Shown piece by piece: positions 33,629 to 44,329 of a DNA stretch of 64,000 bases (the first letter of the stretch is position 1; each line of letters starts with the position of its first letter). The notes beneath the pieces are model-generated. The model did no database searches. It saw only the letters and a list, made by a program, of their open reading frames with translations, and was not told the origin of the DNA. This stretch comes from Erpetoichthys calabaricus (lineage: Eukaryota; Chordata; Cladistia; Polypteriformes; Polypteridae): the NCBI RefSeq assembly GCF_900747795.2, contig NC_041404.2, positions 79,353,950 through 79,417,949 on the forward strand, in the 5' to 3' direction. Both the position numbers and the translations under genes were made by a program.

Positions 33629-34989
33629 CGGATACCGGAATGGCCATGAACATCATGTTTGCCTTGGGCTTTTGTAAACTGTTTATTATTGATGCCAGTG
33701 AATCCTAACTATTGTGTATCCTTAGGTGTGATGTCCTATGGGTACCATTACAGGCTTAACTGATATTCCTCATAATCTGAAATCACAAGATCTGGGTACC
33801 AAATCACTTCCTGCACATAATAGTAGGGTGCTTTTTTCCTGTACTTTCTGTAAATTCTCTTTGTCCCCCACATTCCTCTTTTTCTACCTTTTTTCTAGCT
33901 GTGGTAGCGTTGACACCACAAGTTGTATGTGATAATATCCTGCACTGAAAAGAATTAAAGACAGTTGCCTCAATAATCCACGCCTTTCCTAGCATAATGT
34001 AAAAAGAGGTAGTCACCCTTTTCTCACAATCAGTCCTAAATTATTTCTCTTCCCCTTCTATGTTTAACATAATCTTGCATTTTTCTGAAATCTTGCAACT
34101 ACAAGTATTACTCTCATCTTCTCCACCAGACTTCCATGTTATGATGGAGCAACAAGAGCCCCATTCATTATCTATCTGTTATCTACATATACCAAGTTAA
34201 TCATTATCCATATTACTAACCGAGAATGCTAAACCGGATGATGGACGCAGGCACATCCGGCCATGGGCCGTAGCTGCAAAAAGACGTACTGCGCAGGCGC
34301 AAAAAGAGTCCGCGAGAGGCGGATGAGGAGCCGCGAGAGGGGGACAAAAGAGGGCGAGAGAGGCGGATGAGGGGCCGCGAGAGACGGACAAGACCACAGA
34401 AAAAAGGAGTGAGCACAGAAAAAAGACAAAAAAGGAGAAATGACGCGCAAGGAGCACCGAAAAAAGGAAAAGGCACATAAAAAAGTAGTCAAATGCAGGC
34501 AAAGCACGAAACACATTGCACACGAAACTAGACCCAAAAAAAAAAAAGAGGCTCGCGCACAACAGCAAGGCAACACCCCCCCTCCACCCCCCCCCACAGG
34601 CACCAGACAGGACACACACCAAGAGGGGGATTCAACAAGCCCATGGAACACAAAAAAAAGAACACAAAACCACCCCACACACCCTACAAGCAACGGACGG
34701 GACACACACAAAGAGGGGGATTCAACAAGACACAGGAACACAAAAAGAAAGAAGACGCTCGCGCAACAACAATCCTCAGCCCCCCCACACACACATCCAT
34801 AAGAAGTGACACCCAAAGCCACATATTCTAAAGTGAACGTCAACACCTTCACACTAGACAGCATAGGTGTCAGCATTGGTGGATCTCATTACAATAAGGC
34901 ACTATTAACCGTTCAACCGCAGAAAAGGCTCCATATTAACAGTGAGTGCAATACTCCTTATTACTTATCCATATTTCTAAAAGAAAAAA

Positions 34990-35700
34990 TGTCTCGACTC
35001 CAAAAACGCAAAGCTCAAGTAAAGCTTCTAACTAACGATGTACCTAAAAGTAAAAACTTTATGAACTGCATTAGATCCTACAATAGTTCATTTGCTTTTG
35101 CATCTAACGGAGTAAATATCAGGCCACCAAAAGGCAATGGCCCATACTGCTTTCACATATGTGCACAAATACTGCATCGCATTGGAACAGTGCACCCTGA
35201 AACAAATCAACAACGCAAATATGCACAAATCTACATCCTAGATCCACATGACGCAATCTATCAATCAAAGTGCTGCATCGCAACAGGCACGGATTCAAAA
35301 CGAAACACCTCCCGTCTCAGACATACGTTAACGGCAAGGAAGGCTACAACAGGCTTCTCACACAGCACAGGCAAATCGATTACAGCTCCAAAACAACACG
35401 TCCCAAATACTACACATGCAACAACGCGCCTCTCAAACGGCACAAGCAAAACATACACCGGGAAAATTCATTCGGATTAATGAATGTCATTTGCAATCAT
35501 TGTCATTCAGTTCACTTCCCTGAAGAAACAACTAGCAATACAAGTAATACATTTACACGTTGTTGTCAAAAGGGTCAAATTAGACTGCCTTCTTTACATT
35601 CATATACTGAATATCTACAGAAGCTTATAACTGACGATGTACCTGAAAGTGAAATCTTTATCAACTACATTAGATCCGGTATCCACTATGAACATTAACG
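34990..35700 (+). pseudogene. Helitron 1 Rep/N-terminal domain remnant
   Basis: The first frame (to 35480) reads MSRLQKRKAQVKLLTNDVPK, NFMNCIRSYNSSFAFASNGV, PKGNGPYCFHICAQILHRIG, QRKYAQIYILDPHDAIYQ. This is the Helitron_like_N block preceding the HUH nuclease. A second, shifted stretch at 35480-35700 repeats the module (HCHSVHFPEETTS, RLPSLHSYTEYLQKLITDDV, PESEIFINYIRS), so two related copies of the N-terminal block stand in tandem. The HUH motif and catalytic Tyr are not present. Confidence 0.75.
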
Positions 35701-35740
35701 GTGGCACTGCACGTGACATCCGTCTTGAAAAAATGTTAAT

Positions 35741-35814
<74 letters not shown>

Positions 35815-35815
35815 C
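35741..35815 (+). repeat. TAGA microsatellite ending in a LINE-tail motif
   Basis: About 18 TAGA units followed by TACTTTAT. This is the reverse complement of the LINE tail ATAAAGTATCTATC seen at 15850-15863, so the array probably grew from a very short inserted LINE tail inside Helitron 1. Confidence 0.85.
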
Positions 35816-35949
35816 TTTATATTGATGAATGTACAATGGCATGAAGTCACTTACTCAACACCATTCATAAACTTCTACAAACGTTTATGAATAATAATAT
35901 TCGATTTGGATGAAAGGTACTTTTATGAGGAGGAGATTTTAGACAGTGA

Positions 35950-36380
35950 TTAGCTATTCTTCCAGATGCCATGCACTCAGCTATTGTTCAGTGCACCTTA
36001 AAATACGCAGACAATTGGCATTGCTTTCAAAAGATACAGTTAGTAAAAAAGATGCAATGTCCAGAACCAGATCATAACAATTGCTTATTACAACTGAGAG
36101 ATGGTACACTCACCAATACAGATGGACTTCAGCCACATATTATTACAATTCTTCAAGCCTTTATCTGCGACGACTTAGTTACAGACAGATTTGGAACAGC
36201 AATCTCATTAGACCAAATGCCCCTTTTAACACAACGCACTACATTATGTCCAAAAAATATTAATGTGGAAAACATTAATACCCAAGTCATTCTATTACTT
36301 CCTGGAGAGACACAACTCTTTCTAAGCTCTGACAAACTTGACTCTGATCACAACAATAACCATCTTAAATGACCTTACAA
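35950..36380 (+). pseudogene. Helitron 1 helicase (Pif1-like) fragment
   Basis: In one frame: LRDGTLTNTDGLQPHI, FGTAISLDQMPLLTQRTTLC, PKNINVENINTQVILLLPGE and TQLFLSSDKLDSDHNN. The block LTQRxxLCPKN..VxxIN...LLPGE is typical of the C-terminal helicase half of Helitron proteins. The Walker motifs are missing. It runs out at a TGA at 36370-36372. Confidence 0.8.
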
Positions 36381-37319
36381 GTTCTGAGCTGGAATTACCT
36401 TTTACACTTAAACGGCGTGTACAAAGAAATTTTCAAATAAACCTTTACACTGTGCCACACACTTTATTGTTGGCATTCTATTTGCATCATCTACACTGTC
36501 ACACTATTCTATATCTCATTCATACATCACGCTCTTTGTCATTCCCAACACCAGGGGTTGGCGAGCGAAGCGAGCAGGGGGCGGAGCCCCCTAGTGGGTT
36601 ATATAATGGCTTCATGACCAAACCAGTTTTGATTCCCATCGATTATATGTTTTAAGCATATAACATTAATTATGCTGGAAGCCTGAGTGAACAGGGCCTC
36701 ATAAATTTCTTAAAGGGCAGACATTACAGTTCACATCAGGTTTAAGGAGGCAAGTCTACAAAATATAAGTCTTCCGGCTGCATCATATCCTAACATGGAT
36801 TTTGATTTTTGTTACATCAGTAATATTTACCTTAATAGATAATAAATGTATGAAAATAAATTGCAAAATGGAAAAATTTTATTTTTTTATTACTGCATGC
36901 CTCTTTTGATGGAGCTAAGAGCACTAAGATAGAAGAGACATAGGCATGTTTATTGTGGTATGTGATAAACATTGCAGGCAGTTTCCTCCACCAGATCAAT
37001 GAATACTTTTGTCTGCTGGTCACTACAATAGCAATAATTTTACATTTTACTCTTTGAAAATTTTGAAGTGTTTGAGTGGCTAGGTCTGTTTTACTTTTAA
37101 TTGTTGAGGTTTATATTTTTACTTCCATGTAAATAGAGGTTTGGCAAGTTAAGTTCAAATTCTGATTGTTTGATGTTCAAAACATTGAGAAAAGGTGATT
37201 TTAATATGGTATCTGTATGTGTTTTTGTGTATGCGCTTGTAGAAAATCGAACCTTACTCCTTTTTATGTTAACTAAGGTTGTCTTATTTTAATTTCTTAT
37301 TTGTCTTTTATTCTTCTTT

Positions 37320-37399
37320 TCTTCATTATGTAAAGCACTTTGAGCTACTTTTTGTATGAAAATGTGCTATATAAATAAATGTTGTTGTTGTTGTTGTTG
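37320..37399 (+). repeat. LINE/SINE 3' tail ending in GTT repeats
   Basis: GTAAAGCACTTTGAGCTAC, GTGCTATATAAATAAATG and a GTT microsatellite form the common L2-type tail. Similar tails end at 42567, 50169, 55189 and 56960. Confidence 0.6.
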
Positions 37400-37829
37400 A
37401 AATTGATATTCACATCCTAAAATTATAGTTCTCATCATATAATTGTGCAGTTATTTGCTTTGTGTAGAGCTCCTGAGTGACATCTTAGCAAAAACAGAAT
37501 ATTTTAGAACAAGTGGATTCTGAGATATCTGACCTGGACACCAAGACCAAGGTACAAGGAAAACTTCTGAAATATTGTTTAGTAGGACTGCATGTTACAA
37601 TCCTTGATGTATCTGCACTATAGTTGAGTTAGATGACAGTTAATCTTCAGAGCTGACCACTGTATGATGGTGTTACCACTGTAAAACATCATTAGTTGTG
37701 AGTCTCGGCATCTATAGGAGTTTTGGCCTTTTATCACAAGACATCCTCAACTGAGGTAGGCCCACCCTAGCCTGATCAAACCTGAGTGTGTGTCTTATGA
37801 TAACATTCTGACTGGTCATTTAATAGAGT

Positions 37830-38130
37830 ATTTTCTCTTTAGCCACAACCAGTGACTTCTCCATTAATCGCCTTCCCTTTGAGCCTGCTCTCTGATTCCG
37901 ACTTCCCTCAGGAGTTTTATAGTGGAACTGCCTACAAGGCTCCTGCATTCCACCTCAGTTGGGTGTTCCTTTACATTCCAGTCTTCTTCCTCTGCTTCAG
38001 ATGCTAAGATGACATAGCACAAACTCTTTGTTCATATGCATTCTCCACAAAATCTTCCCATGGGACTGTTAACTCAATGAGGAAGATATGCCTGCAGGAG
38101 TTGAATCAGAGGATCAAGTCTAGTTGCTAT
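37830..38130 (-). mobile_element. Retroelement ORF C-terminal relic, clade uncertain
   Basis: The minus strand contains a reading like ELTVPWEDFVENAYEQ, then HPTEVECRSLVGSSTIKLLR and EVGIREQAQR. I recognise this block (LTVPWE..., VEVGCRGFV..ST..LL) as the end of a retroelement protein common in fish genomes. It is old and broken. I cannot place its clade from this fragment. Confidence 0.5.
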
Positions 38131-38149
38131 TTGGTTTTTGCAATTTGAA

Positions 38150-38235
38150 ATAACAGCAACAACATTTATTTATATAGCACATTTTCATACAAACAATATA
38201 GCTGAAAGTACTTTACAAGATGAAAAAAAGTTAAA
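38150..38235 (-). repeat. L2-type tail, reverse orientation
   Basis: ATTTATTTATATAGCACATTTTC followed by ACTTTACAAGATG is the reverse complement of the same kind of tail as at 37320-37399. With that copy it forms an inverted pair about 0.8 kb apart, enclosing the retroelement relic. Confidence 0.5.
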
Positions 38236-38539
38236 TGAAACAAAAAACAAATAAGATTGGGTAATAATATTAAGGAATGAGTAACAAAGGAAAAGGTAAG
38301 GACAGATGGCTGACCAGAGGACAGAAAAAGACAAAAAAAAAACTCCAGTTAGGCTGAAGAAAAAAAAAACCAAAATGTGCAGGGGTTCCAAGGCCAAAAA
38401 GACAATGGGAGGATAGATCTCTGGCTTGAATTGATATGCATTTCACAAACCCGATCTACATAAAATCAGCTTGAAGTGTGAAGTGAAAAGTTAGCCCTCC
38501 ATTTCTCTCGTTCCTGGATGAAAGATATTATTTGCATGA

Positions 38540-39860
38540 AGGTTTTCTGGATTTTAAGGGAAATGGCATTTGTGGTTACTCTTTTGCACTCCAGTTTACC
38601 TGCACTTGGTTGTTTTGCCAGGTATATCTGCCTTGTATTAGGGTGACCTCACAAACATCCAAAAGGGTGTTTCCCAAGGGTTCCAGGAGCACCTCTCTGA
38701 GGACAAGCTGGCTCATCCCCCTAGCCAAAAATTTAGATGATTTGTGGCCACCTCTGCGCGATAACCTCCTTCTTCCACCCTCTCAAACGTACACAGTTTT
38801 TAATGTCTGGAAAACATTTGGGATTAAATCACTTAGAGATCTGTACATAGACAATGCCTTTGCATCCTACGAACAATTACACTCCAAATTTAACATTCCA
38901 GCAACACATTTCTTTCACTACCTTCAAATTAGAAACTTTGTTACATAAAACCTGCCCAGTTTTCCTCATCTCCCACCTACATCTATTCTGGAAAAAATAT
39001 TGATCAGTTTTGAGGACACAGACAGCATTTCTGCAATATATAAAAATGTTTTACTGTCCCTCCCTTTCAAAGATCTCAGAGTACAGTGGGAAGAGGATCT
39101 CTCACTCAACATCTCAGAAAAGGAGTGGAAGACAGTCATGCACAGAATTCACACTAGCTCCATATGCACAAAGCATAGAATTATTCAACTTAAAATTATA
39201 TATTAAGTGCATCTGTCTCGTTTAAAATTGTCCAAAATGTTTCCAGGGCAAAATCCAACCTGCGAACATTACAATCAAGTTCCAGCCTCATTGGGCCATA
39301 TGTTTTGGATGTGCACCAAATTAACATCATTCTGGACCAAAATCTTTAAATGCCTTTCACACAGCCTTGGAGTCCAAATCACTTCAAATCCATTAACAGC
39401 TATGTTTGGTGTACTTCCAGATGGGCTTAAAGTGGAGAAGGACAAACAAACTTTAATTGCCTTTACTACACTATTGGTACGTAGACTTATCTTGCTCAAC
39501 TGGAAGAATGTTAACTCACCTCTTTTAAGTCAGTGGATAACTTATATCATGTACTATTTGAAATTGGAAAAAATGAAATTCTCACTTAGAGGATTTGTGC
39601 AAAACATTTTCAAAACCTGGCAGGATCTAAGCAATAACATTTTAGAGTAAGCATTTAAAGGGAGGAAGCAGATTCTGTTCCCTATTTTTATTCTATCTAT
39701 TTTTTTATTTATTTATTTTTCCTACTATTAAAGTTTTACTCTGTTGGCCTAGCTGTCTTTCTCATGGGTGGGGGTTGATTTGTTTCAAACCTAGTTTTGT
39801 AAAACTTGACTTGCTTGTATGGAATGTTATTTGATTTTAATAAATTCAATGAAATGTTAA
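38540..39860 (+). mobile_element. L1/Tx1-type LINE, 3' part
   Basis: The C-terminal region of an L1-superfamily ORF2: TYTVFNVWKTFGIKSLRDLY, a break at the stop 38946-38948, ISAIYKNVLLSLPFKDLRVQ WEEDLS-type block, HRIHTSSICTKHRIIQLKI, a stop at 39204-39206, then CEHYNQVPASLGHMFWMCTK, FWTKIFKCLSHSLGVQI and NWKNVNSPLLSQWITYIMYY to 39650. The Cx2C-like and H-x-FW-x-C features are the zinc-knuckle end of these proteins. The 3' end is near 39860 (AATAAATTCAATGAAATG). It is 5'-truncated. Confidence 0.85.
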
Positions 39861-39869
39861 AAAACTGAT

Positions 39870-41090
39870 CATTTATGGGGGATGATAGGACATCATATGT
39901 GCCCCTGATGGTGAAGCTCAACATGCTTGTTTTCATACTCCACAACTTGCTCCAAGTAATTTTCCACCTCTCCACACCATCTCACCTCATCCAGTTGCCT
40001 TACTTTATGTGGGCTATGGACTTGGCAAACCTGGCTGCTTCTTGTTGATGGCACACATCCTCCATCACCAGGTGCTGGCATTCTGTTGCAGTAGCCTTTT
40101 TTCCAGGTCATTTTTCTTGCACCCTGCTGCCATTCCATTGGAGTGGTCTTTTGACAGGTCGGCTTTCTTCCTCTCATACCAAAGCCCCCTTACCTTGCTG
40201 AACATAGCACACAGTATCTTGGTGTCAGAGGACAGATTTTGCATCCTTTGCAGCTGCAGCTAGAGTCGATATCTTCTCTGTTGCTTGGGTTAAAGCAATG
40301 CCTCTTACGATAGAGCCCCAGGAATCTGTGAGTGTCATTTCTAATCTTGCTTTTCAACATTTACAGTATATTACTTCACTAAACTAATGACTGGCAGTGA
40401 GAAGGCTCATTTCCCATAAAGCCCTATGCTGATGAGATGTCCCAAGCCACCTCCTCACCTGTGCATTTACAATCTCTGTAGCTAGTTGGCATGAGATACA
40501 TTCTGACCATATAGATGGTCTCATTGGGTGAAGGAATCACCAAACCCAAAAGTAATGTTTAATTGTTTTAAGTCTCTTAGAGCAAAACAAGCACTTGTTG
40601 GCCTTGGAAAACAAAATGCTTGAACTAATAATAGTAAATGTAGCCTCTCTTGAGCTGGTCAACTTGTATATGAACTCCGTCCTGAAGTGCTTTCAGTCCA
40701 CAAGTAGACACCTCCTTCCAGGGGCACCTGGGCTTTGTAGGGTTTGAACCAGAAGGGACATAGTCAGTTGCTCTCTCTGGGCATTTTTTAGGCACTGTGC
40801 AGGGAATGGGAGCTGACACAGTGGCAGTACCCCCTCTTGTTCCAGGTTGGCATTACAAAACTCAGATAAGCCTAGAAGGTGATCCTCCAACACATATGGG
40901 TGACAGATGTAACCGACCACATAAGTCAGGGCAGTACACCAAACTGAAAGCACCAAAGCTTTCGCTTCCATGGAAGAGGGGTGTTGTTGATATTTGAAAC
41001 AATCTGTTTGGTCATGGGACAGGTCCTATTGATTTGCAAAATTTTTGCATGACAAGTTTTTGAGATACATAATTTCCTTAAATATACATC
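39870..41090. other. 1.2 kb without assigned genes
   Basis: GC content is somewhat higher than in the surrounding DNA and several short open frames occur, but I recognise none of the products. It may include old retroelement DNA next to the LTR-like repeats. Confidence 0.4.
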
Positions 41091-41091
41091 G

Positions 41092-41668
41092 TGAGGGATG
41101 GCTGATGTCCTTGCCCAGCCGGGATGCCATTGGGATGGAACGACATGGGGAGACAGCTTACACAGGGCTTTGTCTGCCCCTTCTACGCTAGATGGCAGCA
41201 AGCCCAGGCTCTGATCCCCACATGGGTGTCCACAAGGCATGCTGGGTATTATAGTTTGGGGGGGTGGGGGGCAGCCTTGTTGGGTCCCATAGTGGCCATC
41301 AGGGGGAGCTGTGGTATTTGTGAGTGCCTATAGGACTCCAACCTCACCTGGAAGTACTTCTGAGCTGCAGCGTCATATTACTGGAAGCACTCCCAGGAAT
41401 TAGATAAAAGGAGCTGCCTGCCTGACATCAATGAGCAAGAGTGGGGAGGAAGGTGGATACCGCTTGTGAGGAGGAGTGGAGGAGGAAGTGACAAAGAAAA
41501 ACAGAGTTGCTGTATTGTGCTGTGCTTATTGCATATACTGTGATTGCAGCAAGAAACGCTTGTTTTGGAAGAGTTTCCCACAATAAAGACTCTTTGGGCT
41601 TTTATACTTGTGTCTGTGGCTGCTTGTGTTGGGTGTCTGGGGAGTAGGAGCACCCCCTGGTGTACACA
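41092..41668 (+). mobile_element. LTR-like repeat, plus orientation (solo)
   Basis: A unit of about 575 bp beginning TGAGGGATGGC and ending GTGTACACA. It has a TATA-like TAGATAAAAGGAGCTGCC, an AATAAAGACT polyadenylation-type signal and a GCCAGCCGGGATGCC-like block shared with the copies at 41681-42254, 48889-49475 and 61632-62189. I read it as a solo LTR of an old element; no internal coding part is adjacent. Confidence 0.55.
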
Positions 41669-41680
41669 ACATGTACACTT

Positions 41681-42254
41681 TGTGGAAGCCAGCTTGGACA
41701 CAGACAGGCAGACACCGATGGTTCAATACCATTATACATATTTAACTATTTACAAAGTACTGCACAACCCAGTGCCCCTGCACCAAGCACCCTCAGTCCA
41801 GGCCTCTCACAATGCCTCTCTATCTTCATCGCCTCCACTCCTCTCCTCCGAGCTCTGTCTACTTCCACCTGACTACAGCTAACAAATGGAGGGAGGCGAC
41901 CCCTTTTATGTCCACCCAGACATGCTCCAGGTGCCTCCAGATGAACTTCCTGCGGCACTTCCTGGTGTGGCGGAAGTGCCACACGAGCACCCGGAAGCAC
42001 TCCGGGTGTCCCTGGCAATCCTTCCACCAGCACATCCGGGTGTGGCGGAAGTGCTGACGTCCAGTGCTTTTCAGGCATCTGGGCGCTCCCTGGCGGTGAC
42101 CATGGGCCCCTATAGGGTTGAGCTTCCATTCTCTGTTCCCGTGGTCCCCATACCAACCAGGGCGGCTGCCCCCTCGTGATCCGGAGGAGGTGTAGTCCCT
42201 CTCCCGGTCCTTCCGGATGTCCCGGCTGGGTACCGCCCCCAGCTGCTCACCACA
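41681..42254 (-). mobile_element. LTR-like repeat, minus orientation (solo)
   Basis: On the minus strand it begins TGTGGTGAGCAGC and ends CTTCCACA, 574 bp, with a CATAAAAGGGG-type TATA box and a GC-rich part rich in GGAAGTGC. It lies tail to tail with the previous repeat, 12 bp apart. No coding part is present. Fossil element. Confidence 0.6.
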
Positions 42255-42489
42255 ACATATATGATGGCAACTGGATGCACACACACACACTCAAAAAAAT
42301 GTATAAGTGTAGTTAACTGATAGCTTGTTTGCCCACATGACTGGCACACACCTTGGTCTGTAAAGATCAGCATGGACAAAAGCATTAATCTACCTTTGTA
42401 CCAATCTGTCTGTCTGTGCAGCTTGTTTTTGCCCAATGTGTTTAGTTTTAAATGGAATACTGTTGAGGTTGTTCATTTTGTTAGTTTCC

Positions 42490-42567
42490 TGTTCATTTTG
42501 CTCTACATTTGAGTACTGAGAAAAGCGCTATATAAATGTAATGAATTATTATTATTATTATTATTAC
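42490..42567 (+). repeat. L2/SINE tail ending in ATT repeats
   Basis: AAAAGCGCTATATAAATGTA followed by ATT units, the same tail as at 50120-50169. Confidence 0.6.
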
Positions 42568-43859
42568 ATTTATTTGTGTAAAGAATATTAAATAAGTTAA
42601 TGTTCTCAATTCAAATTATTGCACAGTGCAATTGGTTGCATTGTATTATAAAATCTTCCATTGAGTGATTCATTGTGGCATCAGTAAAGTGTAATTAACA
42701 TGGAAGTACTCTATGGAAGATTCCATACCAATTTGTTATTAAGAATTCTTATTGTGCACAAAAATTCTCTCCCTGCTGGTGAAAATGTTTGAAGTTGTAC
42801 AGGGCCAATGTAAGTTATATACAGTACTTTACTTGTTTATCTGCTGAATTCACACCTATTGTTGGTTTATTTCCTCCTTAATATAATGATGAGAAGACAT
42901 TTTTGTGTCATCCTTATGCTTTCCAATTGGTCTCTATTTTTATGGGTTTAGAGAGTAATTTAAAAGTAAATTAATTAGTAATAAATTTAGCTTTCCAGAA
43001 AGTGTTGACTAAAATAATCTTGTTAAAATTTAAGAGAAGTAATGAGTATTTTGTAATGGATTACTTTTTTTGAATAACTACCCTTACTCTGTTCATGAGG
43101 AGCCCCCAAGTGACTTTCAAGTTGAGTTTCATAAAAGCAGAAAAGCCTGTTAATTCAATTAAGCTAATTCTAAGAGACAATTTTCAGCTTTGAAAAATAT
43201 GAAATAAAATCATGAAAGACATCTTCACAAACACCAAAGAAAGACATTGGGCTTTTTTGTTTCAAAGATATCTCAATGTTTCACTTTTTCTCATGAATAA
43301 TTTTACAAGTAACTGCACGTTAGATAGCAGACATTAGTGTGTTACATTGAATGAGAATTGCCTAACTAAGCTGGAGAGGTTTGAAGTTTGTTTCTTTGTC
43401 AGTGTACGACTTTATTGATTTATTTCATTGCAAGACTCTAATTCCACCCCATTTCAGCTTTTGCTGTTTGTATGAAGAATTTACATTCTTTCTAATATTT
43501 GCCTATTATACAGGTCCTTTACTCAGCCTCGTATTTTTTGCTCTGAACATTTCTTGTAATGGAGCTGTCGGATGAGATCAGCATATTCTGATGATGCTGT
43601 GTATCTTCTGTTAGAAAGTAATTTTCTACACTTTGATTTGATTTTCCGGAGATACAGAGCACTCCTGCAGGGTACTTTCAAGAAATGCTGTAATGGCAAT
43701 ATGCACTTGCTGGATAGAAGTTTCATTTGCGCTGTTTTCTCTTTTTCTGTTGCTTAAATGGAATCTGTGCCAAAAATCAAATCACATCAAAGGGACAATC
43801 AAGCAGCTGTTCCTTATACCACATCACAAATGTTTCCAGTCACCTTTAGGATGACTAAC

Positions 43860-44060
43860 TCCCTTTATTCTTGTAGCTTTCAGCACTGGCCATTCATCCA
43901 TTTGTCCATTTTCAGATATCTCACTTTCCATTACAGAGTCACAAGAAGTGAGCTTCTACCCCTGGAGGATTACGCTCTGAGTAGGAACCAGCATTAAAAA
44001 CACCCTCATTCACACCAAGCCCATTTAGAGTTGTCAATTAACTGGATCTCCAAATCTTTG
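43860..44060 (-). repeat. Decayed SINE, reverse orientation
   Basis: CCATTCATCCATTTGTCCATTT and later CCTCATTCACACCAAGCCC with TTTAGAGTTGTCAATTAACT match the reversed order of V-type SINE bodies. Decay is heavy. The rest of 42570-44329 shows nothing I can name. Confidence 0.45.
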
Positions 44061-44329
44061 AGATGTGTGAGAAAACTGATGCACTTTGAGAATCTGTGCT
44101 AGCTCTGTATGTACAATCAGAAACACGGGCATTTAATATGGATCCCTGGAGCTGTGAGGAATCTGCGCTGACCAGTATATTCAATGGACTGTATCTTTAA
44201 TCCAATTTTGCTTATTTTCCATGGTTTGAATATGTCAACTTCATATATTCAATGACCAATATGAAGATCAAACCCTTATCAGTAAATCTGTGAGGCAGCA
44301 CCACTGATCACTATACTCCTCTTACAGTA

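Larger units (their letters stand above)
34201..36594 (+). mobile_element. Helitron 1, with both termini
   Basis: The 5' end TCATTATCCATATTACTAAC follows host A (34200). The 3' end has the hairpin GGGGGC-GGA-GCCCCC and then CTAG at 36591-36594 before host T (36595). Insertion between A and T without duplication is the Helitron rule. Inside are a GC-rich leader with tandem repeats (about 34320-34790), part of a Rep domain and part of a helicase, with a TAGA microsatellite between them. At 2.4 kb it is far shorter than an autonomous Helitron, so it is internally deleted. Confidence 0.88.

Noticed and set aside
34197-34876. Minus-strand open frames up to 215 aa rich in Cys, Phe, Leu and Ser
   Set aside because: They lie antisense to the low-complexity leader of Helitron 1 and all three frames are open because of base composition; no motif, no splice sites.
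41746-42290. Overlapping GC-rich open frames on both strands, here and at 48502-49258
   Set aside because: They coincide with the LTR-like repeats; openness follows from GC-rich composition with few stops. No known domain.
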